From positions 1 to 64,000 of the forward strand of contig JAZBOL010000142.1 of NCBI GenBank assembly GCA_036351115.1: DNA of 64,000 nucleotides. The letters run 5' to 3'. How positions within the stretch are numbered: the stretch's first letter is position 1; each line of letters begins with the position of its first letter. Below are positions 55,164 through 61,906 of this stretch, piece after piece. The translations under genes and the position numbers were made by a program. The DNA is from Marinihelvus sp036351115. GTDB taxonomy: Bacteria; Pseudomonadota; Gammaproteobacteria; Xanthomonadales; SZUA-36. Below the pieces are notes generated by a model. It did not search any database, was not told the DNA's origin, and was given only the letters and a program-made list of their open reading frames with translations.

Positions 55164-56357
55164 ATGCTACAGGAACATGGCCAATTCAACCTCTTGCTCG
55201 CCCTGGGCGCCATGTTCCTGCTCGGCCTGGCCGCGGATCTCCTGGGGCGCCACAGTCCCTTGCCCCGGGTTACGCTCCTGCTGCTTGCCGGTATCGCCGT
55301 CGGGCCGTCCGGGTTCGCACTGCTGCCTGCCGACTTCGTCGAGACCTGGTTTCCCACGCTGACGCACATCGCCCTGGCCCTGGTGGGCTTTCTCCTCGGC
55401 CAGACCCTGTCCCTGAACAATCTCCGCCGGCAGGGCCGGCTGGTGCTTTTCGCGACCTTCGGTGAGACGCTCGGCGCCTTGCTGCTGGTGACCGGGGGAT
55501 TGCTGCTTGTCGGGATCGACCCGGTCGTCGCCCTGCTCCTGGGCGGTATCGCGACCGCCACGGCGCCCGCCGCGACCTTTGACGTCGTCCACGAGAGCGG
55601 GATTCAGAACGAGTTCACGGAAACCCTGCTGTCGGTCGTCGCGGTGGACGACGCCCTGGCGCTGCTCTGGTTCACGCTCATGATGGCGTTCGCCGGAAGC
55701 CAGAACGGCGATTTCGGAACGGGATCCACGCTCGCGCATGGCGCGCTGGAGATTGGCGGCAGCCTGTTGCTCGGCGTCCTGCTGGGCATTCCCATGGCGT
55801 TTCTGACCGGACGCATCCGCAAGGGTGAGCCGACGCAGGCCGAGGCCATCGGTTTCGTGCTGCTGTGCGGGGGGCTTGCGCTCTCCCTCGGGTTGTCGCC
55901 GGTACTGAGCGCCATGACCATGGGCGCCGTGGTGGCGACGCTGGCGCGGCATCACAAGCGGCCTTTCCACGCCATCGAGGGCATCGAGTGGCCGTTCATG
56001 ATTCTGTTCTTCATCCTGGCAGGCGCCTCGGCGCACCTGGGCGCGATGCTTTCCCTCGGGATGATCCTCGGCGTCTACATGGTGGCCCGGTGCGTCGGCA
56101 GCTACTTCGGTTGTCGGACGGGCACGATGCTGGCCGGCGCGGAGCCGAGCTATCGGCGCTACCTCGGTCTGACCCTGTTTCCCCAGGCCGGAGTCGCCAT
56201 CGGCATGGCCCTGCTCGCTTCGCAGCGGTTCCCGGAGATCGGCGCAATCATCTTGCCGGTCATCCTGGCGTCGACGGTCCTCTACGAGGTCCTGGCGCCA
56301 CCGGTGACCCGGTGGGCGTTGAGGCGGGCGACCACCGAGCGGCCGCGTGTGGCCTGA
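55164..56357 (+). CDS. CPA2-family cation:proton antiporter
   Basis: 397 aa from the ATG at 55164 (no strong Shine-Dalgarno). About 12 membrane helices: GQFNLLLALGAMFLLGLAADLLG, VTLLLLAGIAVGPSGFALLP, TLTHIALALVGFLLGQTL, LLGGIATATAPAATFDVV, LSVVAVDDALALLWFTL. The GxxxGP and DD-containing VVAVDDAL regions match the CPA2 Na+/H+ or K+/H+ group. No C-terminal RCK/TrkA-N domain, unlike KefB. Role: pH or cation homeostasis in the inner membrane. The next gene is convergent. Confidence 0.9.
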   Translation: MLQEHGQFNLLLALGAMFLLGLAADLLGRHSPLPRVTLLLLAGIAVGPSGFALLPADFVETWFPTLTHIALALVGFLLGQTLSLNNLRRQGRLVLFATFGETLGALLLVTGGLLLVGIDPVVALLLGGIATATAPAATFDVVHESGIQNEFTETLLSVVAVDDALALLWFTLMMAFAGSQNGDFGTGSTLAHGALEIGGSLLLGVLLGIPMAFLTGRIRKGEPTQAEAIGFVLLCGGLALSLGLSPVLSAMTMGAVVATLARHHKRPFHAIEGIEWPFMILFFILAGASAHLGAMLSLGMILGVYMVARCVGSYFGCRTGTMLAGAEPSYRRYLGLTLFPQAGVAIGMALLASQRFPEIGAIILPVILASTVLYEVLAPPVTRWALRRATTERPRVA

Positions 56358-56375
56358 GCCGGGGGTTTCCGGACA

Positions 56376-56633
56376 TCAGTTCCGGTAACGGGCTTCCCTC
56401 AGGTCCCAGTCATCCAGCCGGAAACCAGGGGCCCTGCGCTCGCTTCGGTGTTCAAGCTTACGGCGTCTGCCCATGCGCGCTTCGGCGCCGGCCTCATTCC
56501 ACCAGCCCTCTTCGTCCATCTCGTTGTCGTGACGGTCCAGAGCGAAATCGTCGTCGCTCGCCAGCATGTCCGGCGAGGCCTCGAAAAAGTGCGGATCGAC
56601 CTTCATGCGGTTGTGCCGCGGTTTTCTGCTCAC
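56376..56633 (-). CDS. Small charged protein, possibly PA3496-like
   Basis: 85 aa from a GTG at 56633 with AGGAG six bases upstream; a GTG at 56657 has no ribosome site. Highly charged, no membrane segment. A basic start (SRKPRHNRMKVDPHFFE), then an acidic centre (ASDDDFALDRHDNEMDEEGWW) and a basic finish (RMGRRRKLEHRSERR, FRLDDWDLREARY). The RRKLEHRSERR stretch recalls the PA3496 envelope-integrity family, but the likeness is weak. It might bind RNA, DNA or protein. AT-rich DNA with a TTGACA lies upstream. Confidence 0.6.
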   Translation of the reverse strand: MSRKPRHNRMKVDPHFFEASPDMLASDDDFALDRHDNEMDEEGWWNEAGAEARMGRRRKLEHRSERRAPGFRLDDWDLREARYRN

Positions 56634-56677
56634 GGGTGTCTCCTGATGAAACCCCACGGGCGCTGTTTGGCCCAGTG

Positions 56678-56713
56678 AATATTTCGCGGTAAAAATATCT
56701 TTATGTCAAGATA
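56678..56713 (-). promoter_or_regulatory. TTGACA box and TATCTT/AAGATA inverted repeat
   Basis: On the minus strand TTGACA (56704-56709) is an exact -35, with AATATT (56678-56683) as a -10 at a long 20-bp spacing, leading to the GTG at 56633. A perfect 6-bp inverted repeat TATCTT (56696-56701), AAGATA (56708-56713) overlaps the -35 and could be an operator. This AT-rich island stands out from its GC-rich surroundings. Confidence 0.4.
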
Positions 56714-56790
56714 AATGTCTGGGGCGGCGGTGCGACTGCAGAGCTGCAGTGAACGCGGCGACTGCCGGGACAGGACCGATGACCGGCGGA

Positions 56791-57726
56791 CTAGGGGCCG
56801 GAACCCGGGCCCGTCCCCGCGCCGGGCGTCTTGCGGAATGTTCGTGCCGGCGCCCACTTCATGCCCCAGGCGGCTTTCCAGGCCATGCCGGTCATGTAGT
56901 TGATTTCCCGAGCGCCCTCGCGGCTGGCCCGCTGGATGGTTTCTACGGTCAGGAGCTTGCCGAGGTTCTTGACGGTGTGATTGCTGGAGGCATAGAGCGC
57001 TGTCCAGGTATCGCCGTGCATGGCGGACAGGGACACGGCCTCCGCTGTGCCGTCCACCGCGAGGACCAGGGTCCGCAGCCAGCCCTTCTCCGCCAGCACC
57101 GATGTGACTCGCCGCAGTTCGGCCTGGCCGTCCGCGGTGGCGTAGTCGGACTCGGCGCCGAAGCGCGCGTTGACCAGGCGGATGAAGGTGTCCACCTCGT
57201 CGCTGCGGCTCCAGGCGCGCTCGGGTCGCAGCTGCTCGACCTTCCTCAGGTCGTAGAGCAAGCCCTGGCGCGTGTCGCCACCCAGGGAGCGGATGTGGTT
57301 CATGAAGTCTCGGCTGAAGTCCTCCGGGCAGAGGTAGAACCGCCGGTCGGTCTCCACGAAATGTGGCGCGTAGTCGGGGTGATCCTCCAGCAGCGCGTCC
57401 ACCCAACGGCCGTCGAGATCGAAGAACACGGTGTTGTTCGGCAGGGCGTCGAAGCAGGCCGGCCAGTCCGAGTTGTCGATCCAGAGTACGCGGCTGTCCG
57501 GATAGGAGCCGCCGAACAGCTCGCCGCGCTCCAGGGACGCGTTGAACACGAGCGGTACGAGGCCGGTGGCGCGGCCTCCCGATTCCACGGCGAGGAAAAG
57601 GAACCGGCAGGCGTTCTCGTCGTGGTACGCCGCCATCAGGTCCCAGTCATCCCAGATGCGGGCGCGCGGGCTTAACGATTCCCAAAGCTCGCGGCACTCC
57701 ACCGCGTCGGTGACTTCCCGGATCAT
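56791..57726 (-). CDS. FemAB/GNAT-fold (BioF2-like) aminoacyl- or acyltransferase
   Basis: 311 aa. Two GNAT-like halves: ENACRFLFLAVESGGRATGLVPLVFN first, then, at about 165-290, FIRLVNARFGAESDYAT, WLRTLVLAVDGTAEAVSLSA, YASSNHTVKNLGKLLTVETI and ASREGAREINYMTGMAWKAAWGM, matching the BioF2/CelD-type acetyltransferase_6 family related to FemAB enzymes that add amino acids from aminoacyl-tRNA. Its ATG overlaps the ATP-grasp stop by 4 bp (ATGA), so the two proteins are co-made; ATP-grasp plus GNAT pairs are a recurring peptide-tailoring theme. Substrate unknown. Cytoplasmic. Confidence 0.82.
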   Translation of the reverse strand: MIREVTDAVECRELWESLSPRARIWDDWDLMAAYHDENACRFLFLAVESGGRATGLVPLVFNASLERGELFGGSYPDSRVLWIDNSDWPACFDALPNNTVFFDLDGRWVDALLEDHPDYAPHFVETDRRFYLCPEDFSRDFMNHIRSLGGDTRQGLLYDLRKVEQLRPERAWSRSDEVDTFIRLVNARFGAESDYATADGQAELRRVTSVLAEKGWLRTLVLAVDGTAEAVSLSAMHGDTWTALYASSNHTVKNLGKLLTVETIQRASREGAREINYMTGMAWKAAWGMKWAPARTFRKTPGAGTGPGSGP

Positions 57727-59036
57727 TGTTCGCGTAAATAGCCCCAGTTGTGCAGACGGTCACTGTCTTCCAGCCACCGGTCGCCGATGTCCACCCGGTA
57801 GTACATGTGCGGAATGATCAGGTTGGCGACGCGCTGGTAGGCCTGCTTCTGGGCCTGCTTCATGGTCTGGCCCATCCCCACAACCACCAGGATGACTCCG
57901 GAGCTGCCGGTGATCACCCACTCGTCGTTGACCCGCTTGACGTCCTCGAAATGTATCCCTTCCTTGCCCTTCTTGAAGTGGATCACCGTGTCCTTCGACT
58001 TGACCCGAAAGGTCTCCGGATCGTTGAAGGGGAAGGGTGGCACCACGATACGAACGCCGACCTGGAAGCCGGAACGCGTCCTGAAGTCATCCCGGGTGCC
58101 GGACGCTATGCCATGGAACAGCTCACCCATGGGGGTCGTGATGCCTTCCTGCTGAATAAAGATGGTCGGATAGCCGAAGCGCGCGGTGAACTCCAGGGGA
58201 TGAATGGCGCTGCCGCTCACGATGCAGTTCAGATCGATGTAGCCGACGTAGCCTTCCTCTGCCAGCTTCGGCTCGAGCTTTTTGAGCGTCTTGTTGAACA
58301 GCCGGTTTGGGCCAGACCAGAACATGGCCGTGCCCATCTCTCCGGTGGACGGCCCCAGGTTGCCCGGAAACAGCTTCTTGTGCTCGAAGTTTACGTTGAT
58401 CGGGTGGCAAAAGCGCTTGCCGTTGAAAAAGGCGCCCACGGCCACTTCCACGCCCACGACGCGCTTCTGGAGCTGGAACTGGGGAATCTTGTCGCGCCAG
58501 GCCTGGTGGTAGTCCCGCAGCACCTGGAGCACGTCCGATCCGTCCTCTTCCTCGCCCACGAACAGCAGTCCCTTGGTGTTCTGGGCCTCGCCGGAGGGCT
58601 TGATGACATAGCGCGCCGGGTTGGCTTTGACGAAGGCGATGGCGTCCTCGAAGCTCTCGAAATGTCGGTAGGGGACGATGGGGATGCCGTGCTTTTTCAG
58701 TTCCTCCTGGCCGAAGGAGCGGTCGTCTTCCAGCCGGTCCGTGTACGGCGTGCCGCCCACCACGAGCTTGCCTTGCTCGCGCAGCTCTGCCGCTTCCGTG
58801 CCCATGCCGAGCACATCGTCGAACACGATGACGTCGGCCCAGTCCACGTGCTCGCGCCAGTCGTCGACCATGGGCACGAAACCGGCCCCCACCTCCTGGT
58901 CGACCGGATTCTTGACGCTGTAGCGGACCTCGTTGCCTTCCTCCTGCACCCGCCAGGCGACATCGCCGATCAGGCCGTCATAGGAGACGAAAAGAAAGTG
59001 CCGCCGGATGGGTTTTGAAGCAGGATTTTCGCTCAT
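57723..59036 (-). CDS. PurD/GARS-like ATP-grasp ligase
   Basis: 437 aa. It begins RHFLFVSYDGLIGDVAWRV, an N-domain fold like glycinamide ribonucleotide synthetase; ARYVIKPSGEAQNTKGLLFV is the ATP-binding loop; GYVGYIDLNCIVSG and HPLEFTARFGYPT match the GARS metal region (EFNxRFGDP in PurD, here EFTARFGYP). VGVRIVVPPFPFND and a C-terminal VVVGMGQTMKQAQKQAYQRV recall the GARS C-domain. It is not a purine operon gene, and the Asp after RFG is Tyr, so the substrate has probably shifted. Coupled to the FemAB/GNAT gene. Cytoplasmic. Confidence 0.85.
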   Translation of the reverse strand: MSENPASKPIRRHFLFVSYDGLIGDVAWRVQEEGNEVRYSVKNPVDQEVGAGFVPMVDDWREHVDWADVIVFDDVLGMGTEAAELREQGKLVVGGTPYTDRLEDDRSFGQEELKKHGIPIVPYRHFESFEDAIAFVKANPARYVIKPSGEAQNTKGLLFVGEEEDGSDVLQVLRDYHQAWRDKIPQFQLQKRVVGVEVAVGAFFNGKRFCHPINVNFEHKKLFPGNLGPSTGEMGTAMFWSGPNRLFNKTLKKLEPKLAEEGYVGYIDLNCIVSGSAIHPLEFTARFGYPTIFIQQEGITTPMGELFHGIASGTRDDFRTRSGFQVGVRIVVPPFPFNDPETFRVKSKDTVIHFKKGKEGIHFEDVKRVNDEWVITGSSGVILVVVGMGQTMKQAQKQAYQRVANLIIPHMYYRVDIGDRWLEDSDRLHNWGYLREQ

Positions 59037-59176
59037 GCGTGATTCTCGATGCGCCGGCCGAACTGGGGCCAGGTGGTGGCGGAGTTACCGAATGTTAAGA
59101 GAATCGGTGGTGGGATGCCCGCGATTTATTCAGGGTCGGGGAGAGCCATTCAGGACATTCTTGCGCGTTGCACGAC

Positions 59177-61576
59177 TCAAGCGACGGGTACCCAGACCAG
59201 GCGGGCCTCCGCCACCCGGACGTCGGTTTTCTCCAGGCCGATTTCCAGGGTTTCGCGGTTCGCCGCCATGGCCTCGTGCTCGGCCTGGATCTCCTGCAGG
59301 GCCGCTTCCAGTTCTTCCTCGAGTTCCCGCAGGTCCTGCTGTTTCTGGCTCAGTTTCTCCTCGGCGGTCTCCAGCCGCACCTTGGCTTTTTGCGTGGCGG
59401 CGCGCCGCGACGCGGCCTTACTGAGCGTCGTGGATCCGAAGCGACCGCTGAGCAGGCCGCCGACCAGGTCGCCGAGGCCCGAAAGCACCTCGCTCTGGGT
59501 GCGTGTGGACGCGTCCGTTTCCAGCTCCCGCACCCGGGCGTCGGCCGAGGAAATCTGGTCCCGCACCCGGTCGATTCGCGTGGCGTAGCGGCTCCTCAGT
59601 TTCGCGATCGCCTCGTCGGCGGCGGCCTCCGCAGCTGCGTTGCAGCGCGCTTTGAACGCGTCCTCGCTTTCGCCGACCCGTGAGTAGAGTTTCAGGTCGG
59701 GGCACCGCCACACCTCGATGCTGCGGTTGGCGACGAGCCAATTGCGCAGATCCGATTGCAGTGACGACCAGAACGATTTGTTCTGCAGCCTGGCATTGCC
59801 GAGCTCATAGCGGGCCCCGGCGGGCGCTTCCGCGTTGAAATCGCGGTCGTCGTGATCGACAGCGCGGACGTCCTCCACGTCGATGACACCGTCGAGGGGA
59901 TAGATCACCGCTTCCCAGGTTTCCGAGTGGTTGACGTCGGCCCGGGTCTCGTCGAAGAGCATCTGCACGGTCACGGCGGCAGCCGGGGCGAACACGGTGC
60001 CGGTGGGATCGATGTCCAGTGACTCCGCCCAGGCGGCCGCCGGGTCCAGGTAACAGACCTCGATGCCCTCCGCCACCGGCGGGGCGATGGCGGCAGCTGC
60101 GTTCACGGTCTCCGAGGCAGCCGGTGATCCGGTGGTCTCCCTGGCGGTCCGGGTCGTCGAAACGTCTGTCTCCGCCGTGGATCCCGGGCCGGTGGCGTTC
60201 TGCGCCTCGATCATGGCCTTGACCGGCGCCATCAATTGCGCGACCTGGTTCCGGGTGAAGGGGCCGAAGCGGTAGCACATGGAATAGCGCCGGAAGAGAA
60301 ATTCCTGGGTGGACTTCCTGGCCTGGTACATCAGAAATTCGCGTTTCCGAAGATTCGATATTCGCTCGCTCAGGTCCGGCAAGCCGCCGCGAATGCCGTC
60401 CAGCACGCGCCGCTTGTCATTTTCCGTTTGCAGGCGTCCGACGATCCAGGTGCCGGCGTTGGACATGGCCTTGTAGTCGATGTCCACGGGGTTCTGCGTG
60501 ACCAGCACCAGGCCGACACCGAAGGCCCGGGCCTGCTTGAGAATGGTCAGGATGGGTTTCTTGGACGGCGGCTCCCCCGACGGCGGGACGTAACCGAAGC
60601 ATTCGTCCATGTAGATCAAGGCGCCCAGTTCGCCGGTGCCGGGCCGGGAACGCATCCAGGTCACCACCTTGGACAGGAGCAGCGTGACCACGAACTGGCG
60701 CTCCGTGTCGTTCAGGTGGGCCATGTAGATCACGGCGCAGGGTGTCTTGCCCTTGCCCCCGATCAGGCGCTCGATGTCCAGGGGCTCGCCTTCCAGCCAG
60801 GCGGCCATGGAGGGTGAAGCCAGGAGCGTGTTCAGCTGGAGCGCCAGCTTCATGCGCTCCTTCTCGCCGAAGAACATTTCGAGGTCGAATACCCCGAGCT
60901 TGCGGAACGGGGGCTTCGGAATCTGGCCCACCAGCGTCGCCAGGTCGAGGTTCTTGCCCTGGCGCCACCAGGTTTCGACGATCATCGACAGGAGGATGTG
61001 CTCGGGCCCGGATACGGGGTCGGAGTCGATCCCGGCCAGGACGAGAATGGACGACACCAGGCCTTCGATTTCGTCCCGGATGGTCTCGGCGTGGGTGTCC
61101 CAGTCCAGGTCCGGGGCCTTCATGGAACCGAGTACGTTGATGCCGATACCGATGGAGGAGCCCGGGGTGTAGATGCGGAAATCCGTTTCGTCCCGGAGTC
61201 GCGCGATGCGCTCCGGCGTGATGCCGTGGGACGCGAGCTCTTCCTTGCGGTCCGCCGATTCCTTCGCGGCCAGCTCGGTAACGGTCTTGCCCTTGCGCTT
61301 CGCCTTGGCGGCGTCCATCCAGGGCTCGAGCGCCTCCGCGGAGCTGTCCGGGAAGTTCAGCATGATGTTGCCCATGTCTCCCTTCGGATCCAGGACCAGC
61401 GTCGGAATGCCATCCAGTAGCGCTTCCTCGAGCACGTTCACGCCCAGGCCGGTCTTGCCGGAGCCGGTCATGCCGAAGATCACGCCGTGCGTGGTGAGAG
61501 AACTGGCCTTGAGCATCACCGGCTCGTCGCTGACGCTGTCCCGGCCGATGTACAGCTCGCCTTTTTTCGTATCCAT
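59177..61576 (-). CDS. HerA/FtsK-superfamily ATPase with C-terminal coiled coil
   Basis: 799 aa. Walker A GMTGSGKTGLGV (Lys about 41), LVLDPKGDMGNIM, Walker B LGALIYMDECFGYVP, and VLVTQNPVDIDYKAMSNAGTW sensor region are HerA-like (DUF87-related). A linker of Ala/Thr (about 455-500) joins a poorly defined region (TVQMLFDETRADVNHS) to a long coiled coil (LRSRYATRIDRVRDQISSADARVRELET; KVRLETAEEKLSQKQ). Such ATPases form hexamers that move DNA or protein; the C-terminal part is not HerA-like. No NurA nuclease nearby. The ATG has no clear Shine-Dalgarno. Divergent from the NRPS. Confidence 0.83.
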   Translation of the reverse strand: MDTKKGELYIGRDSVSDEPVMLKASSLTTHGVIFGMTGSGKTGLGVNVLEEALLDGIPTLVLDPKGDMGNIMLNFPDSSAEALEPWMDAAKAKRKGKTVTELAAKESADRKEELASHGITPERIARLRDETDFRIYTPGSSIGIGINVLGSMKAPDLDWDTHAETIRDEIEGLVSSILVLAGIDSDPVSGPEHILLSMIVETWWRQGKNLDLATLVGQIPKPPFRKLGVFDLEMFFGEKERMKLALQLNTLLASPSMAAWLEGEPLDIERLIGGKGKTPCAVIYMAHLNDTERQFVVTLLLSKVVTWMRSRPGTGELGALIYMDECFGYVPPSGEPPSKKPILTILKQARAFGVGLVLVTQNPVDIDYKAMSNAGTWIVGRLQTENDKRRVLDGIRGGLPDLSERISNLRKREFLMYQARKSTQEFLFRRYSMCYRFGPFTRNQVAQLMAPVKAMIEAQNATGPGSTAETDVSTTRTARETTGSPAASETVNAAAAIAPPVAEGIEVCYLDPAAAWAESLDIDPTGTVFAPAAAVTVQMLFDETRADVNHSETWEAVIYPLDGVIDVEDVRAVDHDDRDFNAEAPAGARYELGNARLQNKSFWSSLQSDLRNWLVANRSIEVWRCPDLKLYSRVGESEDAFKARCNAAAEAAADEAIAKLRSRYATRIDRVRDQISSADARVRELETDASTRTQSEVLSGLGDLVGGLLSGRFGSTTLSKAASRRAATQKAKVRLETAEEKLSQKQQDLRELEEELEAALQEIQAEHEAMAANRETLEIGLEKTDVRVAEARLVWVPVA

Positions 61577-61906
61577 GGAAAAAGGCTACCACTGTTCGGT
61601 GGGCGTAGTCGTTCGTCGATTTTTAGACTATGTTTAGGAAAGGGAAGGGGGGTCTTCCTACAGCGGTCGAGCGTTATCAACGATTGCGGCCTATGCTGTG
61701 TGGTGCGTCTGCGCGGGTCGGCCGAAGAGTACGCCGGCTCGTTAACAGGATGTTCGGTTCAGGCCGGGGCGGGTTAAACAAACCGGCTGTGCCTCGCAAA
61801 ATCCCGGTCGCAGTGGCTGATCGTCGGCTCGACGACACCACAGCAAGGATGCCGATCCGGACCTCCCGTTGGCCAGCCACGAGGCACAGTAGAAACAGGG
61901 GGGACA
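61577..61906. other. 330-bp divergent intergenic region
   Basis: This holds no convincing gene. It separates the HerA-like ATPase from the NRPS and must contain promoters for both. It has an AT-richer patch (TTTTTAGACTATGTTTAGG near 61620) that could be a -10 region for either strand, a GTTAAC palindrome at 61741, and the paired repeats described in the next entry. The plus-strand frame at 61630-62013 is Arg-rich and looks spurious. Confidence 0.6.
61787..61889 (+). promoter_or_regulatory. Structured leader of the NRPS gene
   Basis: CTGTGCCTCG (61787-61796) pairs perfectly with CGAGGCACAG (61880-61889). Inside the loop, GTGG (61813) and CCAC (61838) enclose TCGTCG-GCT-CGACGA (61821-61835), giving a second strong hairpin. 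The outer arm ends 17 bp before the ATG, just upstream of the AGGGGGG ribosome site. It may act as a structured 5-prime leader or protein-binding operator. No known riboswitch class was recognised. Confidence 0.35.
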
